A stretch of DNA of 64,000 nucleotides from Senegalimassilia sp003474385. GTDB lineage: Bacteria; Actinomycetota; Coriobacteriia; Coriobacteriales; Eggerthellaceae. Made by a program: the position numbers and the translations under genes. The stretch lies in contig NZ_QUCY01000010.1 in NCBI RefSeq assembly GCF_003474385.1, positions 1 to 64,000 of the forward strand, given 5' to 3'. The notes beneath the pieces were generated by a model that did no database searches, was not told the DNA's origin, and was given only the letters and a program-made list of their open reading frames with translations. Below are positions 44,689 to 53,732 of the stretch, piece after piece. Every line of letters starts with the position of its first letter. The first letter of the stretch is position 1.

Positions 44689-46082
44689 TAGATATCAAGC
44701 TCCTCGAACAGATCGGCGGCCGTCCTGGTAGACTCGAACTCGAAGGCGCGCCCACAAATGCGGATCTCGTCGCCATCGACGGCGCCCGCCTTCTCGAGCG
44801 CCTCCTCGACGCCCACGCGCTTGAGGCGGTGCTGCAGAAACACCACGGCCTCCTCGTTTTCCCAATCGCACTGCACCACCATGCGCTCGACCTGGGCGCC
44901 CACCACGCGGAACACGCCCTCGGAGAGCTTGCGCACGGTGAAGCGCCTGTCGCGGGCCTCGCGCTTGAGCTCCCAAACGTGCTCGTACTGCACGTCGGAC
45001 GCCTCGGCCTGGCGAGCCTGCTCGCGAAGCTCGTGGACCTGGTTGGCGATGGCCGCCTTCAAACTGTCCACGCCCTCGCCGGTAAGCGCGCTGATGCAGT
45101 ACACCTTTGGGTCGATGGGGCTCGGCGCGAACTCGTTGCCGCCGGCAGCCGCGATGGAATCGGCCTTGACCTGGGCCTTCAGTCGCTCCAACGCCTCTTC
45201 GGTACCCGCGACGTCGATCTTGTTCGCCACCACGATGCGCGGGCGCGCCGCCAGCTCGTCGGCGTAGAGCGCCAGCTCGTTGTTGATGATCTTGTAATCA
45301 TCGAGCGGGTCGCGGCCCTCCCAGTCGCCCGTGAGGTCGACCACGTGCACGATGAGCGCGGTGCGCTCGATATGGCGGAGGAACTCGTGTCCCAGGCCGC
45401 GCCCCTCGTGCGCTCCCTCGATGAGACCGGGGATGTCGGCCACGACGAAGCTCAAATCGCCCGAGCGCGCCACGCCCAGGTTGGGCACGAGCGTGGTGAA
45501 CGGGTAATCGGCGATCTTCGGGCGTGCCGCCGAGATCTTCGAGATAAGCGAGCTTTTGCCGGCAGAGGGCATGCCTACAAGCGCCGCGTCGGCCATAAGC
45601 TTCATCTCAAGCTCGATCCAGCGCTCCTGCGCAGGCTCGCCCAGCTCGGCGAACGCCGGCGCGCGACGCGTAGAGGTGACGAAGTGGATGTTGCCGCGGC
45701 CGCCCATGCCGCCGTCTGCCACGGTGATGCGCTCGCCGTCGTGGGTAAGGTCGGCCATGAGCTCGCCGGTTTCCTTGGATTCCTCGAAGTATTCGTGGAC
45801 CACGGTGCCCACCGGCACCTTGAGCACCAGATCGTCGCCCGTGGCGCCGTGCATGCGGCTGCCCTTGCCGTGCGTGCCGCGCTCTGCCTTGAAGTGGTGC
45901 TTGAAGCGGTAGTCGATCAGCGAGGACACGCTGGCATCGGCTTCGAGCACCACGTTGCCGCCATGACCGCCGTCGCCGCCGTCGGGACCGCCCTTGGGCA
46001 CGTGCGCCTCGCGGCGAAACGACATGCAGCCGGCGCCGCCGTCGCCGCCCTTGACGTGGATTCGGACCTTATCAATGAACAC
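44688..46082 (-). CDS. obg: GTPase Obg
   Basis: 464 aa. Large-subunit assembly GTPase, also linked to stress and replication control. It has an N-terminal glycine-rich Obg fold (KGGDGGAGCMSFRREAHVPKGGPDGGDGGHGGNVVL), a G domain with GMPSAGKSSLISKIS (G1), YPFTTLVPNLGV (G2), DIPGLIEGAHEGRGLG (G3) and ANKID (G4), and a C-terminal OCT domain (VWELKREARDRRFTVRK and onward). The start is GTG 46082 after GGAGG. The terminator between rpmA and this gene shows it has its own promoter. Confidence 0.97.
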   Translation of the reverse strand: MFIDKVRIHVKGGDGGAGCMSFRREAHVPKGGPDGGDGGHGGNVVLEADASVSSLIDYRFKHHFKAERGTHGKGSRMHGATGDDLVLKVPVGTVVHEYFEESKETGELMADLTHDGERITVADGGMGGRGNIHFVTSTRRAPAFAELGEPAQERWIELEMKLMADAALVGMPSAGKSSLISKISAARPKIADYPFTTLVPNLGVARSGDLSFVVADIPGLIEGAHEGRGLGHEFLRHIERTALIVHVVDLTGDWEGRDPLDDYKIINNELALYADELAARPRIVVANKIDVAGTEEALERLKAQVKADSIAAAGGNEFAPSPIDPKVYCISALTGEGVDSLKAAIANQVHELREQARQAEASDVQYEHVWELKREARDRRFTVRKLSEGVFRVVGAQVERMVVQCDWENEEAVVFLQHRLKRVGVEEALEKAGAVDGDEIRICGRAFEFESTRTAADLFEELDI

Positions 46083-46133
46083 GATGTGACCTCCATCGGT
46101 TTTAGGATTGCGTGTATCCCCTGATTGTATACG

Positions 46134-46162
46134 AAAAAAGCCCCCTGCAAGGCAGGGGGCTT
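46134..46162 (-). terminator. Terminator after rpmA
   Basis: 11-bp stem AAGCCCCCTGC/GCAGGGGGCTT; TTTTTT follows on the minus strand. Confidence 0.92.
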
Positions 46163-46202
46163 CGCGAATGCATAGATGCCACGCACGCGTGTGCGGCTTG
46201 TG

Positions 46203-46454
46203 CTACGCCTGGGGGCGGACATGCACGCGACGCTTCACGCCACGCGTGAACTCCAGCGTGCCGTCGCACAGAGCGAACAGCGTGTCGTCCTTGCCACGGC
46301 CGACGTTGTCGCCGGGATGGAACTTGGTGCCGCGCTGACGGACGATGATCTGGCCCGTCTTGATCTGCTGGCCGGCGAACATCTTCACGCCCAGTCGTTT
46401 TGCGTGGGAATCGCGGCCGTTACGGGTAGAACCGAGACCTTTCTTATGTGCCAT
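46203..46454 (-). CDS. rpmA: 50S ribosomal protein L27
   Basis: 83 aa. It begins MAHKKGLGSTRNGRDSHAKRLGVK, with no Firmicutes-type cleavable N-terminal extension. FAGQQIKTGQIIVRQRGTKFHPG and GRGKDDTLFA are conserved. Its N-terminus reaches the peptidyl-transferase centre. AAGGAGGG precedes the ATG. It is 18 bp after rplU. Confidence 0.98.
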   Translation of the reverse strand: MAHKKGLGSTRNGRDSHAKRLGVKMFAGQQIKTGQIIVRQRGTKFHPGDNVGRGKDDTLFALCDGTLEFTRGVKRRVHVRPQA

Positions 46455-46472
46455 TTCATTCCCTCCTTACAA

Positions 46473-46778
46473 TTAAGCGATGGACTTGATCTCAACGCGC
46501 GTGAGCTGCTGGCGATGGCCGCGCAGCTTCTTGTAGTTCTTGCGCTTCTTGAACTTGAACACCAGCTGCTTGGGGCCCTTGAACTGCTCGACGACCTCAG
46601 CGGTGACCTTCTTGGCAGCTGCCTTGGCCGGATCGGCCTCGACGGTGGAACCGTCGACGAAGCAGATGACCGGAAGCTCGACGGTGGCGCCGACCTCGGC
46701 GTCCAGCTTCTCGATGTTGAGCTTGTCCCCGACGGCAACCTTGTACTGCTTGCCGCCCGTTTTCACGATTGCGTACAT
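46473..46778 (-). CDS. rplU: 50S ribosomal protein L21
   Basis: 101 aa. MYAIVKTGGKQYKVAVGDKLNIEKL and the C-terminal QFKGPKQLVFKFKKRKNYKKLRGHRQQLTRVEIKSI are L21 signatures. GTAGGAG precedes the ATG. A strong promoter lies at 46814-46842; the 30-nt leader shows no large structure. Confidence 0.98.
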   Translation of the reverse strand: MYAIVKTGGKQYKVAVGDKLNIEKLDAEVGATVELPVICFVDGSTVEADPAKAAAKKVTAEVVEQFKGPKQLVFKFKKRKNYKKLRGHRQQLTRVEIKSIA

Positions 46779-46813
46779 GTTTTCTCCTACTTTCGAAATA
46801 AACGCAAGGCGAT

Positions 46814-46842
46814 AGCTTAGCAGCGCGACCGTAGCAAGTCAA
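46814..46842 (-). promoter_or_regulatory. Promoter of rplU-rpmA
   Basis: -35 TTGACT (46837-46842) and -10 TAAGCT (46814-46819) with a 17-bp spacer, 36 bp before the rplU start. Confidence 0.75.
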
Positions 46843-47001
46843 CGAAGTGATCGAATGCACAGTCTCCGCGTATCATCGCACTTATTTCCGCTGCGCCTCC
46901 TCGGGCACAACATTCGATATGATACCAGATGTTGTGGACACACGCGGCGGCGTTGCCCGCTTTTTCCGCATCGCCACCCCGCTTCACGGAATGCCCACAA
47001 G

Positions 47002-49632
47002 CTAGTGCGCTTCAGCCCAGGTATCGGCAGCCGAGATATCGGCGAGCAAGGGCACCTTCAGCTCGGCCACGTGCTCCATAACGTCGCGGACCATGGCCGA
47101 GAGCGCCTCAACTTCCCCATCGGGCACGCTGAAGTCCAGCTCGTCGTGCACCTGCACGAGCAAGCGGGCCTTGAAGCCCTCTTTCATGAGGCGCTCCTGC
47201 ACCTGGCGCATGGCAAGCTTGATGATGTCGGCAGCGCTGCCCTGCATGGGGTGGTTCATGGCGGTGCGCTCGCCGAAGCCGCGCGTGTTGCCGTTGGCGG
47301 CGCGCAGCTCGGGGATATGGCGCTTTCGCCCGAACATGGTTTGAGCATAGCCGTTGGCGCGGGCCTGCTCGACCGTTTCATCGAGATAGGCGCGCACGCC
47401 GGGATGCACCTCGAAGTAACGGTCGATCATGCCCTTCGCCTCAGCGATGGAGATTCCCAGGCTTTGCGCCAGCCCGAACGCCTGCTGGCCGTAGACGATG
47501 CCGAAGTTCACCGCCTTGGCGCGGCTGCGCTGCTCGGGCGTGACCTGGTCGATGGGCACGTCGAACACGCGCGACGCCGTGGAGGCGTGGAAGTCGGCGC
47601 CGCTGGTGAACGCCTGGACGAGCGCCTCGTCGCCTGAGAGGTGCGCGAGCAGGCGCAGCTCGATCTGAGAGTAGTCCGCCGAGAGGAACTTGCATCCCGG
47701 CTCAAGCGGGACGAAGCACTCGCGGATATGGCGCCCGAATTGCGTGCGCACGGGGATGTTCTGCAGGTTGGGATCCGATGAGGACAAACGCCCGGTGGTG
47801 GTGACGGTCTCGTTGAAGCTGGAGTGCACGCGCCCGTCGCCGGCGCGCATGCGCGGCAGGGCGTCGATGTAGGTGGACTTGATCTTCGCCAGCTCGCGAT
47901 AGCGCAGAACGAGGGCGGGCAGCTCGTGGATCTCGGCAAGGTCTTTAAGCACCTTGGCGTCGGTAGAGTACCCGCGCTGGGTTTTTTTGCGCGCGGGCAG
48001 CCCAAGCACCTCGAACAGGATGTGGCCGAGCTGCTTGGGGGAATCCACGTTGAACTCCTGGCCGGCAAGCTCGAAGATCTGCGTTCGCAGGCCCTCGATT
48101 TCCTCGCCCGTGGAGGCGCCCAGCTGCGCAAGACGCTCGACGTCGATGGCCGCGCCGGTGCGCTCCATGATGGCGAGCACCGCCACAAGCGGCAGGTCGA
48201 TATCGAAATAGGCGCGCTCCGAGCCCTCGTCCTCAAGGGCGCGGGTAAGCGGGCCGACCAGGGTGCGCGCGGCGGCAGCCTGCGCGGTTGCGCGTTGCTC
48301 TTCGGTTTTCGCCACGGGCAGCACGCCGCCCATATAGGTGTCGAGCAGCACATCGTAGGTATACTCGGACACCGAGGAGTTCAAGACGTACCCGGCAAGC
48401 CCCAGGTCGAAGGTGCGCATGGACATGAGCTGCCCATCGTCGACCAGCGCGGGAAGGGCGTTGTCGGTCGGATAGACGCGATGCACCGCCGCCTTGACAT
48501 CGATTGCGGCGAAGTTACCGCCGGCGACCAAACGCGCAAGCTGGGAAAACGCCGCGTCGTCGGTGAACACGGCGCAGCCCTGCGAAGCGGACACCGCCAC
48601 GACCGACCCGCCGCCGAACAGCGACTCCTGCTCGGGATCGACGATGGCAACGCCCACCTGCTCGCCCGATTCCAAGACCGCATCCACAAGCTTCTCGGCC
48701 TCTTCGCCGTGCAGAACTTGGCCCACCTCGATGGCGGCGGACTCGCGCTCGGGGGCCTCGCCCACCAGCTTGAGAACGCGCGTCAGATGCGAGTTGAAGC
48801 GATACTTCGAGAACGCCTCGGTGACGGCCTGGGGGCTGAACGCGGGGAACGCCGCGCCCTCGAGGTCCAAGGGGAAATCCAGGTCGCGCACGATGGTTGC
48901 CACCTTGCGGCTGGTGAACGCCGCCTCGCGGTTTTCCTCCATGCGCTCCTTCTGCTTGCCGCGAAGCTCGTCGATATGCTCGTAGATGCCCTCGAGGCTG
49001 CCGTAGGCGCCCAGCAGCTTCGCCGCCGTTTTGTCGCCCACGCCCGGCACGCCGGGGATGTTGTCGGAGCTGTCGCCCTTGAGCCCCAGGAAATCGGGGA
49101 ACTGCGAAGGCTCCACGCCGTAACGCTCGCGCACCTCGCCCGGCCCGTAGATGGCCACGTCGGTGATGCCCTTGCGCGTGGTGACCACGTGCGTGAGCTC
49201 GGAGCACAGCTGGTAGACGTCCTTATCGCCCGAGACCAGCAGCGTGCGATAGCCCAGCTCCTCGTCGCGCGCCGCAACGGTTCCCAGGATATCGTCGCCC
49301 TCCCAGCCCGTCACGCGCACCACGGGGATGCTCATGGATTCGAGCAGCTCCTCGATGATGGGGAATTGCGCCTTCAGGCCCGGGTCCATGGGAGGGCGCT
49401 GGGCCTTGTATTGCTCGAGCGCCTCGGTGCGGAACTTCGGGCGCCCGGCATCGAAGGCGCACACGATGGCGTCGGGATTGGAGATGTCGATGAACTTGAG
49501 CAGCATGGCTATGAAGCCAAACACCGCGTTGGTGGGCGTGCCGTCCGGGGCGTTCATGGTCGGCGGCACCGCGTGGAAGGCGCGGTGCATCAACGAGTTG
49601 CCGTCGATGACGGCCACTTTCTTCTCAGGCAT
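47002..49632 (-). CDS. polA: DNA polymerase I
   Basis: 876 aa. It fills gaps and removes RNA primers. The 5' nuclease domain (1-300) has IDGNSLMHRAFHA, TGWEGDDILGT, VSGDKDVYQLCS, GLKGDSSDNIPGVPGVGDKTA. The polymerase domain has SADYSQIELRLLAHLSGDEAL (motif A), RSRAKAVNFGIVYGQQAFGL (motif B, K-x3-F-G-x2-Y) and LLVQVHDELDFSVP (motif C). The middle proofreading domain looks degenerate: a DPE near residue 330 may match the first Asp-x-Glu, but the later catalytic Asp positions are not seen. The start at 49632 follows AAGGAAG; upstream codons lack a site. Confidence 0.96.
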   Translation of the reverse strand: MPEKKVAVIDGNSLMHRAFHAVPPTMNAPDGTPTNAVFGFIAMLLKFIDISNPDAIVCAFDAGRPKFRTEALEQYKAQRPPMDPGLKAQFPIIEELLESMSIPVVRVTGWEGDDILGTVAARDEELGYRTLLVSGDKDVYQLCSELTHVVTTRKGITDVAIYGPGEVRERYGVEPSQFPDFLGLKGDSSDNIPGVPGVGDKTAAKLLGAYGSLEGIYEHIDELRGKQKERMEENREAAFTSRKVATIVRDLDFPLDLEGAAFPAFSPQAVTEAFSKYRFNSHLTRVLKLVGEAPERESAAIEVGQVLHGEEAEKLVDAVLESGEQVGVAIVDPEQESLFGGGSVVAVSASQGCAVFTDDAAFSQLARLVAGGNFAAIDVKAAVHRVYPTDNALPALVDDGQLMSMRTFDLGLAGYVLNSSVSEYTYDVLLDTYMGGVLPVAKTEEQRATAQAAAARTLVGPLTRALEDEGSERAYFDIDLPLVAVLAIMERTGAAIDVERLAQLGASTGEEIEGLRTQIFELAGQEFNVDSPKQLGHILFEVLGLPARKKTQRGYSTDAKVLKDLAEIHELPALVLRYRELAKIKSTYIDALPRMRAGDGRVHSSFNETVTTTGRLSSSDPNLQNIPVRTQFGRHIRECFVPLEPGCKFLSADYSQIELRLLAHLSGDEALVQAFTSGADFHASTASRVFDVPIDQVTPEQRSRAKAVNFGIVYGQQAFGLAQSLGISIAEAKGMIDRYFEVHPGVRAYLDETVEQARANGYAQTMFGRKRHIPELRAANGNTRGFGERTAMNHPMQGSAADIIKLAMRQVQERLMKEGFKARLLVQVHDELDFSVPDGEVEALSAMVRDVMEHVAELKVPLLADISAADTWAEAH

Positions 49633-49731
49633 AAGGCTTCCTTCAGGTTGGTTGCGCTTTCCCACCATTATATAAGCGACGAAGGGAAAGCGGCGCCAAC
49701 CGCATCAGACAAGCACCGTTTGCCCGCTTCG

Positions 49732-50403
49732 CTACGCGCTCCAAAGGTAGCCGACGCCGCGCACCGTCTCCAGATGCTGCGAAAGCTCGGGGCCGAGCTT
49801 TGCGCGAACGCGCCTGACGTGCACGTCGACGGTGCGGCTACCGCCGTAGTAATCGAAGCCCCACACGCGGCGCAGCAGGGCATCGCGGCTGTACGTGCGG
49901 CCCGGATGGGTGACCAAAAAGGCCAGCAGCGCGTATTCAAGGTACGTGAAGTCAAGCGGCTCCCCGCCCACCGTCACCTGGTACGTTGCCAGGTTGATGG
50001 TCATGTTGTCCACCGTCACGAAATCGGTCGAGGTGCTCTCGTTGCCGGGCCACAGAAGCTGGCGGATGCGCGCGGCGCACTCCTCGCTGCCGGCGCCGTG
50101 CACCACGAAATCGCTTTTCACCTGCACGGGAAGGCGGAACTCGGGAAGCTGCGCCTCGTTGACGATGACCAGCAGCGATGCCGAGCCGTCCTCGAGCAGC
50201 ACCGATTCCACCTGCGACAAGGTTGCGAGCGCATCGGCGCGCGCCTCGTAGATGACCAGGTCGTAGGAAGGATGCTGGGACAGCAGCTTTTTAAACTGCA
50301 CCGAGGACCCCGCCGCGACATCGACGTCCAGGCCTGAGAGCACCTGCTGGAACTTATGGGCGTTATCAAGGCTGTCGGCGATGAATATGACCGTTTTCCT
50401 CAT
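49732..50403 (-). CDS. glnR: GlnR-type atypical response regulator
   Basis: 223 aa. It has an N-terminal receiver-like domain (MRKTVIFIADSLDNAHKF) and a C-terminal OmpR-type winged helix: LDFTYLEYALLAFLVTHPGR, VWGFDYYGGSRTVDVHVRRV and RAKLG, with a final VRGVGYLW. That C-terminus is very close in pattern to actinobacterial GlnR. Where a normal receiver has the phosphorylated Asp, the line reads LVIYEARADA, so phospho-transfer is unlikely; actinobacterial GlnR also works without phosphorylation. GlnR controls nitrogen assimilation genes. It lies 37 bp after glnA on the same strand and likely regulates it; AAGGAGG precedes the ATG. Confidence 0.85.
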   Translation of the reverse strand: MRKTVIFIADSLDNAHKFQQVLSGLDVDVAAGSSVQFKKLLSQHPSYDLVIYEARADALATLSQVESVLLEDGSASLLVIVNEAQLPEFRLPVQVKSDFVVHGAGSEECAARIRQLLWPGNESTSTDFVTVDNMTINLATYQVTVGGEPLDFTYLEYALLAFLVTHPGRTYSRDALLRRVWGFDYYGGSRTVDVHVRRVRAKLGPELSQHLETVRGVGYLWSA

Positions 50404-50440
50404 TGTTAGCGCACCTCCTTACGTCGCATCCCGCGCACCT

Positions 50441-51784
50441 CTACAAAACCGCCAGGTAGCGGTCAAGCTCCCAGGTGGACACGTTGGACTGGTACTCGTC
50501 CCACTCCGCCTGCTTGGCTTCCACCAGGTAATCGCAGATGTGGTCGCCCAGCGTTTCGCGCATGAGCTTCGAGCGCCTGAACAGCTCGACGGCCTGGCCA
50601 AGGCTTTCGGGAAGCGTGCGGAACCCCTGACGGAGCAGCTCCTGACGCGATTGGGTGAACAGGTCGCGGTCCTCGACGGGCACCGGGGGCTCAAGGCCCT
50701 CCTCGATGCCGGCCAGGCCCGCCGCCAGCATGACCGCGAAGGTGAGGTAGGGGTTGGCGCTGGGGTCGGGGCTGCGCAGCTCCAGACGGCACGCCATCTC
50801 GCGATTAGGACGATAACCGGGCACGCGCACGAGCGTGGAACGGTTGGCGCGAGCCCAGGAAAGGTAGATGGGGGCCTCGCCGCCGGCGAGCAGGCGCTTG
50901 TAGGAGTTGACGCAGGGGTTGGTGATCAGGGCGAACTCGGGCGCGTACTTCAAGATGCCCGCGAGGAAGCTTTTCGCGGTTGCCGACAGATGATAGCCTT
51001 GCGGGTCATCAGGGTCGAAGAACACGTTGCTGCCATCAAAATCGAACAGGCTCATGTGCACGTGCATGCCACTGCCGGGCGCATCGGAGAGGGGCTTGGG
51101 CATGAAGGAGGCGTACACGCCGTGCTTCATGGCGATCTCCTTCACCACCAGCTTGTAGGTCATGACCGCATCGGCCATGGACAGGGCGTCGGTGAAGCGC
51201 AAGTCGATCTCGTGCTGGGAAGGGCCGTTCTCGTGATGGCTGTACTCCACCGGGATGCCCATCTTCTCAAGGGTGAGCACGGTGTCGCGTCGCAGGTCGC
51301 TGGCGTAATCCAAACTGGTCAGGTCGAAATAGCCGCCGCGATCCAACAGCTCGGTGCCCTCGGCATCTTTAAAGTAGTAGAACTCCACCTCGGGGCCGAC
51401 GTTGAACACGTACCCCATGTCCTGCGCCTTGCCCACCACCCGCGCCAGCACATGGCGCGGGTCGCCCTCGAAGGGCTTGCCATCGGGCGTGCGGATGTCG
51501 CAGAACATGCGCGCCACGGCGTTGCTCTCCGGGCGCCACGGAAGCACCTGGAACGTGGAGGCGTCGGGAAACGCCAACATATCGGATTCCTCGGTGCGGC
51601 AAAAGCCCTCGATGCAGCTGCCGTCGAAGCCCATGCCGTCGGCGAAAGCGTCCTCAAGCTCGCTAGGGATGACGGCGAACGATTTCATGCTGCCGAGCAC
51701 ATCGGTGAACCAGAAGCGCACGAAGTGCACATCGCGGCTTTTGATGGTTTTCAGAACGAAATCCTGTTCCGGGTTGGAAGCCAT
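50441..51784 (-). CDS. glnA: Glutamine synthetase, type I
   Basis: 447 aa. It joins ammonia to glutamate with ATP. Signatures: FVRFWFTDVLGSMKSFAV, MGFDGSCIEGF (the usual Asp-Gly-Ser-Ser block as DGSC), VGPEVEFYYFKD, ENGPSQHEIDLRF with metal ligands, GSGMHVHMSLFD, and PGYRPNREMACRLELRSPDPSANPYL. I do not see the KPLYDLPPEE-type adenylylation Tyr block, so control is probably by GS-I-alpha-type feedback and by GlnR. The length (447) also fits the alpha type. AAGGAGG lies 8 nt before ATG 51784. Confidence 0.96.
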   Translation of the reverse strand: MASNPEQDFVLKTIKSRDVHFVRFWFTDVLGSMKSFAVIPSELEDAFADGMGFDGSCIEGFCRTEESDMLAFPDASTFQVLPWRPESNAVARMFCDIRTPDGKPFEGDPRHVLARVVGKAQDMGYVFNVGPEVEFYYFKDAEGTELLDRGGYFDLTSLDYASDLRRDTVLTLEKMGIPVEYSHHENGPSQHEIDLRFTDALSMADAVMTYKLVVKEIAMKHGVYASFMPKPLSDAPGSGMHVHMSLFDFDGSNVFFDPDDPQGYHLSATAKSFLAGILKYAPEFALITNPCVNSYKRLLAGGEAPIYLSWARANRSTLVRVPGYRPNREMACRLELRSPDPSANPYLTFAVMLAAGLAGIEEGLEPPVPVEDRDLFTQSRQELLRQGFRTLPESLGQAVELFRRSKLMRETLGDHICDYLVEAKQAEWDEYQSNVSTWELDRYLAVL

Positions 51785-51850
51785 GGACGATTCCTCCTTC
51801 GCGCGCCAGGCCATGCAGCGGCGCGGATCCTGACAACTTCTTAAAGGATG

Positions 51851-51881
51851 ATTATATCAGCGCATGTTGCCAACACGTTAC
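51851..51881 (-). promoter_or_regulatory. glnA promoter with GlnR-box-like site
   Basis: -10 TATAAT lies at 51851-51856. At 51866-51881 the minus strand reads GTAACGTGTTGGCAAC, i.e. GTAAC-n6-GCAAC, matching the actinobacterial GlnR half-site pattern GTnAC-n6-GnAAC. It covers the -35 region. Confidence 0.6.
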
Positions 51882-51951
51882 GCGCATTACCCATTGCGGA
51901 AGCGAATCGAACCCGGGGCTTCCCATCGAAAACGGCATGCGCATACGCGAA

Positions 51952-51973
51952 GGGCCGCCTCGAAAGGCGGCCC
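51952..51973 (-). terminator. Hairpin after the MetI-like gene
   Basis: 8-bp stem GGGCCGCC/GGCGGCCC with a 6-nt loop. The following T-run is weak. Confidence 0.55.
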
Positions 51974-52049
51974 GAAAGCTGTTGAACCTATTTGGTTAGC
52001 GCACCGCACCCGGCGAAGGCGCGCACCGTACCAACCGGAGCGCAGAACC

Positions 52050-52733
52050 CTACGACCTGCGGACGCGCTTGTCGACCAGTCGTGCGACCAAATCGCCGAT
52101 GGACTGGAACACCTGCACGAGCACGATGCACAGCACGATGGAGGCGATCATGACATCGCCCAGATAGCGCTGGTAGCCGTAGCGGATGGCGATATCGCCG
52201 ATACCGCCCGCGCCCACCGCGCCGGCCATGGCGGTGTAACCGAACAAGGTGATGACGGTGATGGAGGCACCGCGCACCAGGCTGGGCAGGCTTTCGCGCA
52301 GCATGACCTTGCATACGATCTGCCAAGTGTTCGCGCCGAAGCTTTGCGCGGCCTCCACCAGGCCGCCATCGACCTCTGCTAGGCTCTGCTCGACCATGCG
52401 GCCCACGAACGGGATGGCGGCCACGGTAAGCGGCACGATGGCGCCGGGAACGCCGAGCGACGTGCCGACCACCAGGCGCGTGAACGGGATGATGGCCACG
52501 AGCAAGATGATGAACGGGATGGAACGGCCGATGTTGACGATCCAGCCGAGCACCGTGTTAAGAGCACGCTGGGGCTTCAGACCGTCTTTGGCCGTGATGA
52601 CCAGGAGCACGCCGAGCGGCACGCCGATAAGGTAGGCGAACAGCGTGGACGCAAGGGTCATGACGAGCGTGTCCACCGTGCCCTGGGCGAACAGGGCGCC
52701 ATACTGCGAGATGAAGTTGCTGATGTAATCCAT
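52050..52733 (-). CDS. MetI-like ABC transporter permease
   Basis: 227 aa with five or six predicted membrane helices (VDTLVMTLASTLFAYLIGVPLGVLL, IPFIILLVAIIPF, GAIVPLTVAAIPFVGRMV, ...). The cytoplasmic coupling motif VEAAQSFGANTWQIVCKVMLRESLP is the EAA loop of the D-methionine uptake family. It is 0 bp after the ATPase gene. No MetQ-type binding lipoprotein is next to it. Methionine is the likeliest cargo by family, but not proven. Confidence 0.88.
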   Translation of the reverse strand: MDYISNFISQYGALFAQGTVDTLVMTLASTLFAYLIGVPLGVLLVITAKDGLKPQRALNTVLGWIVNIGRSIPFIILLVAIIPFTRLVVGTSLGVPGAIVPLTVAAIPFVGRMVEQSLAEVDGGLVEAAQSFGANTWQIVCKVMLRESLPSLVRGASITVITLFGYTAMAGAVGAGGIGDIAIRYGYQRYLGDVMIASIVLCIVLVQVFQSIGDLVARLVDKRVRRS

Positions 52734-53516
<783 letters not shown>

Positions 53517-53716
53517 ACGTTTCCCGATCACTTGGTTGGATACGACGCAACGGGCGCCAAGAGCCCTATTTGCGCGCGCGAATGCGCAACTTCTAATAAT
53601 AGGCTAAGCTCAAGCCGCGCACAAGGACGGCGTTTGAGGGAAGGCGCCCATCAGCGCGCGAATCCTACGGAGCTCGTGGGGGTTCGCTGTTCGCCGAGCA
53701 CGACGTGGCGCGGGCT

Positions 53717-53725
53717 TGGTATACT
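53717..53725 (+). promoter_or_regulatory. Extended -10 of the glycosyltransferase gene
   Basis: TGG-TATACT; the -10 ends 8 bp before the ATG at 53733, so transcription would start at or next to the start codon. Confidence 0.6.
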
Positions 53726-53732
53726 TGCTTGC

